Positions 11,986-23,302 of a stretch of 64,000 bases of DNA are shown piece by piece. This DNA is from Ceratothoa steindachneri (Eukaryota > Arthropoda > Malacostraca > Isopoda > Cymothoidae). A model generated the notes under the pieces. That model did no database searches. It was not told the origin of the DNA and saw only the letters and a program-made list of their open reading frames with translations. The translations under genes were made by a program, and so were the position numbers. The stretch's first letter is position 1. The number at the start of each line of letters is the position of its first letter. The stretch covers positions 178,973,497 through 179,037,496 of the forward strand of contig OZ018326.1 of assembly GCA_963969495.1 (NCBI GenBank). Direction: 5' to 3'.

Positions 11986-12999
11986 GAGAGAAATGGAGAG
12001 ATTTCGTCTTACCTGGCATTTGCCGACAGAGATAAATCGGAAAATGAAAACTAAGGCTTTTTTAACGCAAAACCTGTGAATTATCTGAGAACTTTTAATA
12101 TATAGCTCGACTTATCGAAATTTAATACAAGTTTCCACATGTCAACCGTTTCTTCGTCTGTTATTTCTATTTTCCTGTCTCTAATCTCTCTTTCTCTGTC
12201 CTCTTTTCTTTTTCTGACTTGTGTGTGACGGCGAGTGTCAAGGTCTGCAAGTAAGGGAAGTAAATGGTCCTCCATTGGAGAGAGCAGTGTACATCTCCCA
12301 AAGTACCCTGCTTCTCCCTTAGGAATTATGACTCTTCTACTTTATGATTTGGTTGAATATATCAATCTTTGATTCATCAATAAACCTCTTTAGGAACTAA
12401 TACAAACTGACAATCATTTATGATTCTAGTTCATTAATGTAACTCAGATTTAATACAAATTTAGTCAGAAAATACTATACACAGAAGTCACATAAAAATA
12501 AATGTAAAAAACTACAATAATTACATCTCAAGAAATATCTGGAGGAAATTTTCAAATAAGCTCTCAGGTTGAACAGTGGCCATTGTTGTCATTTAAGAAT
12601 TTTCAATCCGAAATTTCATGATTTTTGAGTAATCGTTTGACCAATTTTTTTTAAATCGATAAAAAATAGAAAAAGGTGCAACCAACGCATTTGTTTACGC
12701 AATGGAGGAGGAATGAGGGGAAAGAGACAGAAGGTAACAGTGTAGAATAGAATAAAACAAAGATGGGAAATGCTGTATTAAACCTGTTAACCACCAAAGA
12801 GTGTAAAAAGAGTGATACAAAGAGTGTAAACGCAAAATTTACGAACTTACCCCCTCTGTTCCGAAATTTAGGCAATTAACGGCATGATGAAGTTGACAGA
12901 TTGACACTAGTGACGGGAATTGATTATCGGGGTGTAATTTTGATGGAAAACAGTTCATTAAAAATATTAATAATAGTAGAGTCTACAACTAGGCAGAAG
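11986..12999. other. Unassigned segment
   Basis: No gene or transposon end recognised. The sequence is AT-rich with short chance frames only. Confidence 0.4.
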
Positions 13000-15130
13000 T
13001 TGGATCAACCACTCACTATTGATGGTTGATGTTAATGTTCGCATGAGAAAGCAAAGGAAAACTGGTAAAGACCCTAGACGATATAATGTGAACAAAGTGC
13101 AGGATAGAGAGATAGCAGCTGTATTTGAACAAAGAATGTGCGAATCATTTGAACACCTGATCCAGAAGTAAGATGCAAATATCAGTGTGGAAAGCATCTA
13201 TGGTCAATTTGTATAGGCGACAAACAAGGTAAAAAAAAAGGTGGTTGGTTTCCTAAGGAGAAAGCAGGTGGAAGGACTCTCAAGAGAACTGGAGGCAAAA
13301 TGTGCTGAGAGAAGAGCTGCAAGACTGGAATCATTAGCGAGACCGGAAAATGAGGAAGCAAGAGAAAAATATAGAAGGATTAATAGAGAAGTTAAGCAGA
13401 GTGTGGAATTGCAAAAAGAGAGACTGCTACATGAGAAGATTGAGCCATTGGAGAGGGAATTCAGAGAAAATATCAGCCATAACCTATTCAAAGCTGCAAG
13501 GGACCTGAAGGGAAAACCATACCGACCTCTGGTAAGCATCAAGGATGTAAATGGAAAGGTAGTATGCAACAAGAAGGATGTTCTAAGACGTTGGGAAGAT
13601 ATTTCTCCCATCACCTAAATACTAAATTCATATGTGAAGAGGATGTTTTAGATGAAGTACAACAGGGAGAGGAAGTTGAGGCTACTCCACCGAGTGTGTA
13701 CGAAATACAAGAGGCCATTAAAGATATGAAAAACAAGAAAGCTTCAGGATTTGACCAAATAACTGCAGAAGTTCGAAAGATGGGTGGAGTGAGGATGGTG
13801 GAGACTGTTCACCATATCTTTTACAAGATATGGGAAAAGGAGAGTACACGTAAGGACTAGTCAAGACTGCTCATCAATCCTGTGTTTAAAAAAGGAGATA
13901 GGTTAAACACCGAGAAATACAGAGACATTTCTTTGAATTCTGCCCCCTGTAAAGTTTTCCCCTATATCATTCTAAAAAAGATAAATGCCCAGCTAGAAGA
14001 ACTTCTAGGAGAAAGTCAATATGGCTTCCGGCCCACAAGAGCTACCATTGATGCAATATTTATTGCCAAACAGGTTTTGAAGAAAGCCAGAGAACATCAG
14101 ATGCAAGTGCATCTTAATTTCATAGATTTTAAAGCAGCATTTGATACAGTTTGGAGAGAGGCTATTTGGAAATTCTTAGATGCTGTTGGTGTCAGCAGTA
14201 AGATAGTGTAGGTAATTAAAAATTTGTATGACAATACAGAATGTGCAGTGATAGTGGGTGGCTCACTGATAGAGTGGTTCTGCGTCGAATTTGGAGTGAG
14301 GCAGGGGTGTATCCTCTCACCTACACTGTTCAACATCTTTCTTGATTTTGTAATGGAGTTTTAAGGCAAAATGTCCCTAGATGTGAAGTATGCTGATGAT
14401 ACCACCTTGCTGGCAACCACATTTGACAAATTAAACATGTCAACGGAACAACTAGAAATGGCATGCAAGAAGGGGGGGCTCAAGATCAACAGCGACAAGT
14501 GTAATGAATTTTCACCAGCTGATGGAAATATCCGGATAGAAGGTAATGTGTTGGAGAAGGTAGATCAATTTGTTTATCTAGGAAGTGTTATTCTGGGATC
14601 TTCTGATAATGCAAGAAGGAGAATAGCCAAGGCTGCTGTGGCATTTGGGAAGCTGAAAAACAGTGTGTGGTTCAGAAGAGATATACCGCAAAAGTTAAAG
14701 ATAAGATTATATAGATGTTTAATAGTTCCCATTGCAATCTAGGCTTCGGAAACCTAGAGTCTGCTCGCTGCAAATGTACGGAGGTGCCTCAGGAGTATCA
14801 TCGGTACCATCTGTAGACATTAAAGGACAAATGTCAGTGTAAGAGAAGAGTTAAATATGGAAGAGACTATTACGTATGTAATCAGAAAGAAGAGAATCAA
14901 ATGGTTTGGACATTTTATGAGAAGATCACCAGAAAGCTATGTACGACAAGCCTATACAGGTAGCTTTCAAGGTAGGAGACAAGAATTAAACCATCCAAGA
15001 GATGGGGGGGCGGGCAGATTCCAGTGTATGTTAGACTGCCTCTGAACGAGTGTAAACAGCTGGCTCGGGACAGAATGGACTTGGGGGAGGGGGGAGACAG
15101 TAGGCAGACGCAGAACAAGGGGTCGTTATG
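13000..15130 (+). pseudogene. RTE-like LINE, 5' truncated, multiply frameshifted
   Basis: Plus-strand pieces form the second half of a non-LTR ORF2. A linker (RRYNVNKVQDREI, then a Lys/Glu-rich helix at 13241-13618) leads to RT blocks: EIQEAIKDMKNKKASGFDQI (13690-13770), FKKGDRLNTEKYRDISL (13882-), GESQYGFRPTRATIDAIF, a catalytic block HLNFIDFKAAFDTVWREA, GVRQGCILSPTLFNIF (about 14295-14340) and KYADDTTLLA (about 14385) with the YADD active site. C-terminal blocks follow: VDQFVYLGSVI, then RLYRCLIVPIAI, then KKRIKWFGHFMRR near 14890. This architecture fits RTE/BovB-type elements. Stops near 13618, 13860, 14211, 14362 and 14742, plus several frame changes, make it inactive. No endonuclease precedes it, so the insertion was 5' truncated. 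Confidence 0.85.
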
Positions 15131-15257
15131 ACCTGCAACCTTAAGTCAAAAGTAAGTCAAAATATTTTTGACCCAAATGTGTGATCCAAAACTTTGCAAA
15201 GCCAACATCGTCTTTGTTGTTATTAATACTATAAAGTTACCTCTTTTATCTCTTATT

Positions 15258-15313
15258 TAAAGTGAAACCAAAGAGGGCATCTCCCACAGAAACTTTGTAA
15301 GGAGAGATGTGTA
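15258..15313 (+). repeat. Dispersed repeat, copy 1
   Basis: Matches 19525-19586 over about 56 bases with scattered differences (both contain CCCAC.CAGAAA..T, then AAGGAGA.ATGTGTAA). Its identity is unknown. It sits just downstream of the RTE-like remnant. Confidence 0.7.
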
Positions 15314-16098
15314 AATGGGCTAATTCTCGAGAAATTAAGAAATGTGTGAAAGAGTAATGGCAGATCCTTCTGCTGACACTGGACCAGTAAGAAACGCATC
15401 TATGAGGGTTGGGGCCAGGAGAGCACGTACACTTGCAGATATCATCTGCAACATGAGTTTCCATACACATTGGAGCCAAGAGGGAAGGGGTGATCATCCT
15501 CTCCCACGGCGCCCACCAAGAAGCGTGGACGAAGGTTGGTCGGCAGGCGACTAGCCTACAAAATTAGTTGGTGGCCACGGAATATAGTTGAGAAGGGGCT
15601 TGTTAAGAAAGTGGTGAAACGAGGCTAAAATGAAGATGTTTGGAAGAAAAAGTCTAGGTAGTTTTAATCTACTTTAAGACTACCAAAAGCACTGAGGACA
15701 GGAGGGCATTCCGCTCTTATAGGTGCAGGGTTTGAGTCTAAACGGGAAAACCCCTTGCCTGAGTGATAGGCAAGAAGTTTGTTAGCAAATGAAAGAGGGT
15801 AAAATTCTCCCACTAATCGAACTTGTTTTCGAAAAGATGACAGAAAACGGAATGTTAAAATTTTAATCACACCAACTAAAATAAAAAAAAATTGACAGAC
15901 ACAAACTAATAAAAAAAGGCAAGGCAATTTTTGAATTATCAATTTTTAAACAACCAAGGGAGGTTCTCTTTTATTTAACTTTTTTTCATTTCCAATACCT
16001 TGATTACTCCGAACTGCGTAGATTTTTTGATTAAAATCCGACATATAGATTTAGATCTTCATATTTATTGTAAACAACAATCCCCGATTTACAACATA
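15314..16098. other. Unassigned segment before mariner
   Basis: No gene recognised. The 92-codon minus-strand frame at 15664-15942 has no domain I know. The segment ends at the TA where the mariner begins. Confidence 0.4.
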
Positions 16099-17391
16099 CG
16101 AGGGGCGGTCAATAAGTTTTGAAATTCGGATATAAGGAAACGAGATATGAGGAAAAGTGTTTTATTATTTTTCAATATAACTACCCTCGACTTCAATGCA
16201 CTTGCGCCACTTGTTCCTGAGGTTTCGAATTCCCAACAACCAGAAATCTCCCGACTGCTGTTCAATCCACTCCTGGACGGCGAACTGGACATCTTCATCG
16301 TCCCCAAGCCGGCGTCCACGCAGTGCAGCCTTGAGCTGGTGGAATAAAATGTAGTCGCTAGGGGCCAGACCTGGACTGTAGGGTGGGATAGTTGAGCTCC
16401 TTGAATCCGCACTCATGCAGGGCAGCTTGTGCAACTCTGGCCTTGTGGAAAGGGGCATTGTCGTGGAGGAGTAGGACACCGCGTGTCAACATGCCGCGCC
16501 GCTTCTGCCGGATGCACTTCTCTAACCCAGCCAGTTCCTCGGCGTAATATTGGCCTGTGATGGTCTTCCTACGAGGCGCATAGTCTACCATCTACACTCC
16601 CCCAGAATACCCGAAGATGGTGGCCATGATCTTCCCGGCTGAGGGTTGGGCATGGAACTTGATGTGAGTTGGAAGCCCCTGTGCTTCCAGGCCCTGCTTT
16701 CGAGCTTTGTCTCGGGATCCCAGTGATGGACCCATGTTTTATCACCTGTTACTATGCATGACTCGAATCCCGCTGGGTCTTGGTTGTACAAGAGCAGCAG
16801 CTCCTCCGAACTTTGACGACGTTGAAGTCGATCATGGGGCGTGAGGTTTCTAGGACCCAACGGGCAGAGACCTTGGTCATAGCTAAATTGTCGTGGATGA
16901 TGTTGATAACACTTCCATGTGATAGTCCAAGTTCTCGCTCGATTTCTTCGACCTTCACGCGTCGATTTTCGAGGATCATCCTCTCCACACGGGCCACATT
17001 GTCCTCGTTGGTCACGTCTGATGGGTGTCCTGGACGGGGGTCATCTTCAAGGGAATCACGACCATGGCGAAACTCCCTATTCCAGCGAGAAATGGTTGCA
17101 TAGGTAGGGGCGGTGTAGGTGTACACCGCAACCATGCGTTCATGGATGTCTTTTGCATTCTTGCCTTCCTTGGTCAAAAATTTGATCAATGCGCGGTGCT
17201 CAACCTTCTCCATTGTTGAAAGATTTCTGACTGGCGATCTTCAATCAGCTACTGCTTTTTAAATAGACGAGGCAGGAGCGTGCGACTGCAGGTCCTGACT
17301 TTTCATAACTTGTCCTAACACCCCCATAAACAGCCATTCCCCTCCCTCTGTTTTGCCCTACCGATTCGCAAAACTTATTGACTGCCCCTCG
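16099..17391 (-). mobile_element. Mariner transposon, copy 1 (1293 bp, complete but mutated)
   Basis: The left end CGAGGGGCGGTCAATAAG and the right end (reverse complement CGAGGGGCAGTCAATAAG) form terminal inverted repeats with one mismatch in 18. A TA precedes the left end (16097-16098). The right flank is TG, a probably mutated TA. Length and structure are those of a classical mariner of about 1.3 kb. It carries a degraded transposase on the minus strand and shares sequence with the shorter copy at 56.7 kb. Confidence 0.95.
16165..17213 (-). pseudogene. Mariner transposase (frameshifted)
   Basis: The protein starts at 17213 (MEKVEHRALIKFLTKEGKNA) with two helix-turn-helix DNA-binding regions (to about residue 115). 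The catalytic domain is split over several frames: first Asp in IVTGDKTWVHHWDPETK, second Asp in LLHDNAPFHKA, third Asp in YSPGLAPSDYILF, the D,D34D pattern of mariner. Inactivating changes are a one-base loss near 16853 (the other copy has GGG where this has GG), a frameshift near 16673, an in-frame TAG just before MVDYAPRR (about 16590) and another shift near 16395. An intact transposase would be about 345 residues and would catalyse cut-and-paste movement at TA sites. Confidence 0.93.
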
Positions 17392-19149
17392 TGGAAGGAT
17401 AAAATAAATAGCCATCTAAAGACGTTTACATAGACCTTTTCTCCGCTACATGCACATACACAATTTCCCCTTCAATACTTCTTTCTTACATACCTATGCA
17501 ATTAATTTATTTCATCGTATTTCATGGCCAACTTAAAGTCATGACATTTAACTTCTGATTTCGGCCGGCGATGGTACCACGCCATCCAATTATTCCCTCT
17601 AACACCTTAATACGGTCCCTTCCCTCATCTATCCTGGAGGAAGAATGGCGTCCTCTCCGCAAAAACACGGCCAACCCTTTTCCAAGAGGTGCCCCCAAAA
17701 TGCCAGCGACGTGACTCTGCTCTTAAGAAAAGCGCAAACTTTAATCAAGTTCTCGTCTAGCCCCGGTCACTCGCTCCGCCTACTGTTCATATGTCCCAGG
17801 TAATGCGAGGCAGCGAACAACTCGTGGTTCAGATTCCACGATAATCAGTAGATCCCAATAATATGGAGTTATTTCATTCTATCCTCCTATCCCTAGAAAT
17901 CAGTAGTCGGTCACCTGAAATCAACTTCTGGTCTCCTACTAAACTTTACTTTTCACTTTTTTTCAACTTCTCCTATTCTTCTTCCATGGCCTCTGTCGTT
18001 CCTTCTCTTTCTGCCGGGGAGTCTGTAAGGGTCGACCGGTGGTCCTCCTCCATCCTACTCCACCAGGGGCAAGAGGAAAGGGGCCTGCAACCGATATAGC
18101 TATCATCTTCCACAAAAAAAAACGAGATTAACGGAGGGGTGGGAGCTTGACGCTAATCCTCAGTATTGGAGTTTTTGACTCTAGTAATTTAAGACTGTTC
18201 AAGTTAACCCGTAAAAAAACAGGAGGAAACTTTCGTTAACACCAGCTTGTGTGATTTTCTTATCCGGGGTGTTGAGCCTCCCACCCCCCAGGGTTCAAAC
18301 TCTTACTTTAAAGAATACAGGATAACCCCCAAAACGGGCCCCAACTTGCAATTAGATTCATTTCTTAATTCAACAAACTATTAAGAAATGAAGCCTGTTG
18401 AAATTAGGAGCCCATTTGGGGGGTCACCCTGTATGTATTTCCAAGCACAGAAGCGGATTCGGGAGAGTTGCGCGCACGAAGGTTAGTATTAATAAGCTCT
18501 GTTGTATCAGTATTATCTTTCATCGTCTATTTGAGTTCGTATTTCCAAGCACCTCTCCTCTATTTACGAACTTGTTTTTAGAACTTCTTCATAAAACTTT
18601 TTAGTATTTAGAGTTAAAATAAAATATCAATCATATTATTATTATTATTTATACAAATTGAAACCCAACTGGAAAAGTCAGAAGTCTATGGACAACGGGG
18701 TTCGAGCAGTGAATGCAACTTGGTGTGGAAAATGAAAGATTTAAGAAATTAAGAAGAAATTAATGAAACAACATAAATAAGTATACATAAAAATATGATA
18801 GGAAGAACAAGATATCTATTTATGAAAAAGGAGTTAGCAGTTAAACCTCTGAACATCAACAAATTCAACAATAAAACTAGGAAGCGTAATCCAGAGCTTG
18901 GTTGTGGCAGGGATAAAACAACTTAGAATATTCATTAATGTTAAATTTTATGTGTTTGAAAGTAACACTATAAGCAGCATCAGCTTGCCTAATGTCACAC
19001 CCAAAATGGGACAAGCGAGGCAAAGATACATGCAATGGATGATCAAAAGAACTAATTTGCCGACGATGCCATGAATTATAAGCCTTTATCAAAACGAAAA
19101 ATGAGACAAAGATTTATCGGCCAAAATACTATTAAGGATACAAAAACTA
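17392..19149. other. Unassigned segment
   Basis: No gene identified. A 71-codon minus-strand frame (18877-19092) containing NSWHRRQISSFDHPLHVSLP is the least random-looking piece but I cannot place it. A short stretch near 18448-18475 (GGAGAGTTGCGCGC) resembles part of the direct repeat at 22.1 and 23.9 kb. Confidence 0.35.
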
Positions 19150-19248
19150 GCCTAACCAAACCTAACTAACCTAACAACCTAACCTACTACCCTAACCTAA
19201 CTAACCTAACCAACCTAACAACCTAACCTAACCTAACCTAACCTAACT
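19150..19248. repeat. Interstitial (CCTAA)n telomere-like repeat
   Basis: About 99 bases made almost entirely of CCTAA units with small losses and insertions (CCTAAC, CAACCTAA). The reverse complement is TTAGG, the ancestral arthropod telomere repeat. Internal position and degeneracy indicate an interstitial relic or a repeat used as an element tail, not a chromosome end. Confidence 0.85.
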
Positions 19249-19524
19249 GTAGATGTTGTATCCCTATTGTTGATTTGATCATGAAGAAATATATGGTGAG
19301 ATAGGAAAGTACCGTTACTGTTCTGCCCATTTATTCCTACTCCGTCTTCCTATTTTCTCTGGTGAGTGAACTCGTCCCTGTTGGATTACAAAATTTCATT
19401 CATTTTATTTTTTTTCAATTAAAGCTAAAAACTGTAAATTTTAAAGATATATTTTCACTCATAAAAAAAAACAAACAGCCCCGCTCTACTAGAAGCACAG
19501 GCTACCGGGGTTGTTGTTACTAAA

Positions 19525-19586
19525 CTTCAAAGCGAAAACCAACGAGGGGCGTCCCACGCAGAAAGTCTGCAAGGAGATATGTGTAA
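19525..19586 (+). repeat. Dispersed repeat, copy 2
   Basis: Similar to 15258-15313. It is followed at 19772-19816 by a tRNA-like B box (GGGTTCGAATCCCGGC), so the two copies may belong to a tRNA-related SINE family. Confidence 0.65.
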
Positions 19587-19771
19587 AAAAAGTGGTGAAG
19601 ATGGAGAGAAGGAAAATTTGTGGAAGATATAGAGCAGCACATTTGGGGCTGGTGGGCAGGCCAACCTCCAGATGTCAGTTGCATCATGGCTGGCCATGCT
19701 AAACCTGATACCCCCTCGCAAGGTAGGAACCGGGATGGCGCTAATCTCTCCTACACACCCATCGCCACCCC

Positions 19772-19990
19772 AATCCCCATTCTGTAGCTAGTGCATGGTA
19801 CTGGGTTCGAATCCCGGCGAAAACGGGCCACAAATATTCGGCGCTTGTAGGGTGCTGCCGACAATCAGGCGGTGCATCGAGTTTAAGGTATAAGGTCAGA
19901 ACGCTCCGAATAAGTATGTCACCACAAATATACCCAATCTCAACACTACTGTCTCTTCCATTCCATCTTCATTCGCACATGCAACACGTC
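19772..19990 (+). repeat. Possible SINE segment with B box
   Basis: It contains GGGTTCGAATCCCGGC (about 19803-19818), a good RNA polymerase III B box, followed by a body with GGTGCTGCCGACAATCAGGC. A matching A box and a foldable cloverleaf are not visible, so a tRNA gene is not called. Confidence 0.4.
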
Positions 19991-20402
19991 TCTCTTCAGC
20001 CCCAGAACCTGCCGAAAGGATTAATATCCAACACTCCCCGATACGGAACTGGTAGATCTCCCTTGCGCCACGGAATATTCCCTGCTCGCTGGTTTGTACT
20101 AATACACAATACTAGTACTCCCCCTTCCAAACATGACCGACATCTGGTGCAATCCGTGGTAGCCAGCGAATGTCATTTAGATCATTATGTGAATTTCATT
20201 ATCCATCGGGGGACCTCGTATAGGATTAGCAATGAAGTAGTGGCACACGCGTAGTGATGCGAGCGCAACGACTTTCCGGGTAAGAAGGTGAAAATGAAAT
20301 AAAATGAATTAACAATTATTAATCGTATAAAAACAAGAAACAAACCTTTTCCTTACAAAATACAAGGAAACGATTAACTATTATAAAAAGCTTGTATTAT
20401 TG

Positions 20403-20406
<4 letters not shown>

Positions 20407-20494
<88 letters not shown>
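20407..20494. repeat. (TA)n microsatellite
   Basis: Pure TA tract directly adjoining the end of the fold-back Penelope-type terminus at 20.5-21.4 kb. Confidence 0.95.
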
Positions 20495-20501
<7 letters not shown>

Positions 20502-20581
20502 CTTGTAATTGATTTGTTCCTTGGGAATTTGATTCGTAGTAGGAATATGAAGACCCAGGTGATTGCACTAATCATTTATTG

Positions 20582-20622
20582 GCCGGACGTTTCGGACCTT
20601 CGCTAGGACCATCTTTAGCGAC
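20582..20622 (-). ncRNA. Hammerhead-ribozyme-like motif, family A (one core base changed)
   Basis: Reading the minus strand from 20622: GUCG, then CUAAAGA (20618-20612, normally CUGANGA), one unpaired base, a stem II of GG-CC and CCU-AGG pairs with a U-U mismatch, then GAAA (20593-20590), a palindromic ACGU, C17 (20586, giving a GUC triplet) and CGGC. GUCG and CGGC can pair as stem I with one G-U. The G-to-A change in the core predicts loss of activity in this copy. The neighbouring arm at 21374 keeps CUGAAGA but lacks GAAA. Confidence 0.5.
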
Positions 20623-21397
20623 TGTATCGACTAATGAGAAGGGGAAGAAATATTAACGATAACAGTTAAACAGTTAGAAATATGCATAATATAATGGCTA
20701 ACAAAGCGGGAGAAGGCAAGGTAAATCAATAAAATTGACAATTATTGAGATGAAAGTAAAAACACAAATAACAATGTATAGAATTAATTGATACAATCCA
20801 GTGTAATTTTGAAAAATAATAGAAAGAAGTGAAGTTATAACATAATCTTATTTGAATATCAAAAATTAAAGGTAACTGGAGTAAACAATAAAATAACCTT
20901 TTATATTAAATTAAAAAACAAAAACGAACACAAATATGAATGAATTAAACAGAGGGACTAACCTTTATCGAAGGAGTTGTGAAATCTTTATATCTTTAGT
21001 TATTTGATTTCACAACTCCTTCGATAAAGGTTAGTCCCTCTGTTTAATTCATTCATATTTGTGTTCGTTTTTGTTTTTTAATTTAATATAAAAGGTTATT
21101 TTATTGTTTACTCCAGTTACCTTTAATTTTTGATATTCAAATAAGATTATGTTATAACTTCACTTCTTTCTATTATTTTTCAAAATTACACTGGATTGTA
21201 TCAATTAATTCTATACATTGTTATTTGTGTTTTTACTTTCATCTCAATAATTGTCAATTTTATTGATTTACCTTGCCTTCTCCCGCTTTGTTAGCCATTA
21301 TATTATGCATATTTCTAACTGTTTAACTGTTATCGTTAATATTTCTTCCCCTTCTCATTAGTCGATACAGTCGCTGAAGATGGTCCTAGCGAAGGTC
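20595..21397. mobile_element. Large fold-back: two 392-bp near-perfect inverted arms, Penelope-terminus-like
   Basis: The left arm 20595-20986 and right arm 21006-21397 are nearly exact reverse complements, with a 19-base loop (20987-21005). The outer part resembles a hammerhead-bearing terminus shared with 53387-53720. The left side continues past the arm with AATATGAAGACC and GGCCGGACG and reaches the (TA)n tract, while the right arm stops inside the ribozyme-like motif. It has no open frame. An inverted, partly duplicated terminus is a known oddity of Penelope-like insertions, so I assign it there by inference. Confidence 0.7.
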
Positions 21398-21409
21398 AAA
21401 TATATGAAT

Positions 21410-21662
21410 GCAATGTCCCGCAGGAAAAATGAAAAAGGTGCTTCCAAGTACTTTCGAACTTTATTCAGTTCATTCTCAAGGATAACTACAAGAGAAAATA
21501 TTATAATAAGGGTCTATACAAGCTAGTAAAAGATAAAGGACCGCCTCTAAGACAAGAAATCACCAATGAGGAAGTAGGAGAGGGATGGGTAAATTCAAAT
21601 TAAGAACATTGCCAAAAGCGATATTCTAAAGAGGGAAATTAGGAGAGCCATAAGAAGTGAGC

Positions 21663-21663
<1 letters not shown>
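21410..21663 (-). mobile_element. Possible second Penelope-terminus-type sequence
   Basis: On the minus strand, around 21440-21490, the order is a short strand ending UCC, then UUGAGA, a GAAC...GUUC hairpin, GAAAGUACU (palindromic AGUACU) and GGA able to pair with UCC. This copies the layout of the other terminus motifs but has a poor core. The sequence borders another (TA)n tract at 21664. Confidence 0.35.

Positions 21664-21727
<64 letters not shown>
21664..21727. repeat. (TA)n microsatellite
   Basis: Pure TA tract. Confidence 0.95.
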
Positions 21728-21731
<4 letters not shown>

Positions 21732-22956
21732 AGCAAACTGATAAAGGGAGCATTCGGCATACCAATTAAATCTAAAAACAAAATGATATTTTAAGAGGAA
21801 TTAAAATAAAAAACCCTGGAATATCTCAGAAAGCTGCGGAATATTCTGATCTCGTTATTCAAAGCTTTCTCTAATCACGGTTGCGCACATTATGATACCC
21901 TCGTATTTACGCATACCCAATTTGGGTATCTAAATTATTTGTGAACTGTAAAATACACGTTCCTGAGCTCGATTCGTATGTAAAAACATCCTAAATATTC
22001 AAAGATTCTTTGATGTTTGAACTTCTTTGCGACGCCCTCAGATTATTGCCATCCCGACCCGAAAGAGACGTAAACAAAGAAGGATTAACGCAAGACTCCG
22101 TTTTCAAACAAGTCTACACATTTTGAATCATTTCCCTTAAGTCTAAGGAGACGGCTTTGTTAAGGAACGGAAGCACGTTCAGGAGAGTTGCGCGTCTTCC
22201 CATTGACCTAATCACTCAGAGCCAAGATGTTTTAATTGATAATGACAGACGTATCGATCAACCCCCCCCCTCCAAAGTGGAAGACTCCAGGATACTGCGA
22301 GAGCAAGAATACTAAGCTATCACCCTGCCATTTTATTCATTGGCTAAGGGTCTGGAAGACTACTGGTGGTATCACTTACTGAAAAAAGGACGTAAATGCT
22401 CACGCAATTACAAGCTCAATGGCAGTTTGAAAAAAGATAGACAACAAAACAAAGATCACTAATCAAGATATATTTATATAGGTCACTTTAAATGAGATGA
22501 TGTGTCATGATGTGAGAAAGTGTCGTGAGTTATATTTACCCCAAAATCAGAAACTTTCCCGTGCAAAGCACGGCTGAGCCTAGTAAAGATTCTGACGTCA
22601 TCTGTACTTCAAATTATAGCTTTAGATCCCAAATCTGGATATCATTTAGATATTCAGATAACGATTTCCCCTTTCCACTCATACATTTGATATGTTCATT
22701 CCCTCTCTTCACTGTCTGCATTATTTTTGTATTAAAAAAGAATTCAACTGAGGCATTTCACACATTTCTCTTAACTCCACTACTTTCTTTACGATCCTCC
22801 AAATTCTTTGTGGTGAAAATTCCTTCGTTTCCTCTTAAAAATGTTGAACCTTATTTCCCAGCTTGGATACCTTGTCAACCTCATGCACGTGACTATGAAT
22901 GGTAGCCTTGCATGTCTTTCCGTTATGTCATGGTTCTACCACCCTAAAAAAGAAAA
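21728..22956. other. Unassigned segment with direct-repeat copy
   Basis: No gene is recognised. The 126-codon plus-strand frame at 22525-22905 lacks any known domain. It contains one copy of a direct repeat (22089-22206). Confidence 0.4.
22089..22206. repeat. Direct repeat, copy 1
   Basis: About 118 bases resembling 23844-23964: both contain AAGTCTACACATTTTGAATCA, then TTCCCTTAA, then GAACGGAAGCAC.TTCAG and GTTGCG.GTCTTCC. Same orientation. The family is unknown. Confidence 0.8.
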
Positions 22957-23302
22957 TCATGAAAGTCCGACAACGAAGTAATGGACCCTAACACAACTCT
23001 CATACAATTAATGTCCTACCATTTCAAATGAACTACATACGACACCTTATACGTTATGTTTCTTAGCCAGAATAAAAGAGGCAGAGAAGCATGAAAGCGT
23101 AATGAGCAGTTCTTTCACTAGCAACATTCTCACTTTCATGACGTTTCCATGCGTCATTGCCTTCTTTATTCTGGGTAAATAACATAATGTATAAGATGTG
23201 TCCTACTCCTATGTATTTTATTTCTAATGGTAGAACACTAATTGTATGAGGGTAGTGTTAGGTATGGTATAATATTCATTACTTGGTCGTCTAACTTTCA
23301 TG
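22957..23302. mobile_element. Fold-back MITE-like element
   Basis: The arms are inverted copies of each other over roughly 150 bases each, with moderate divergence. Outer ends are close to CATGAAAGT on the left and ACTTTCATG on the right. Inner landmarks such as CTCATACAATTA on the left and TAATTGTATGAG on the right face each other, as do CCAGAATAAA and TTTATTCTGG. The loop is about 45 bases near 23105-23150. There is no coding capacity. A target duplication is not clear. Confidence 0.75.

Noticed and set aside
19150..19248. True telomere end
   Set aside because: Short, degenerate and internal, with ordinary sequence on both sides.
19772..19830. Functional tRNA gene
   Set aside because: A B box is present but no A box, anticodon arm or closing acceptor stem can be built.
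22525..22905. 126-codon plus-strand frame as a gene
   Set aside because: Phe/Ser/Leu-rich translation of T-rich DNA, with no domain, splice context or repeat of the pattern.
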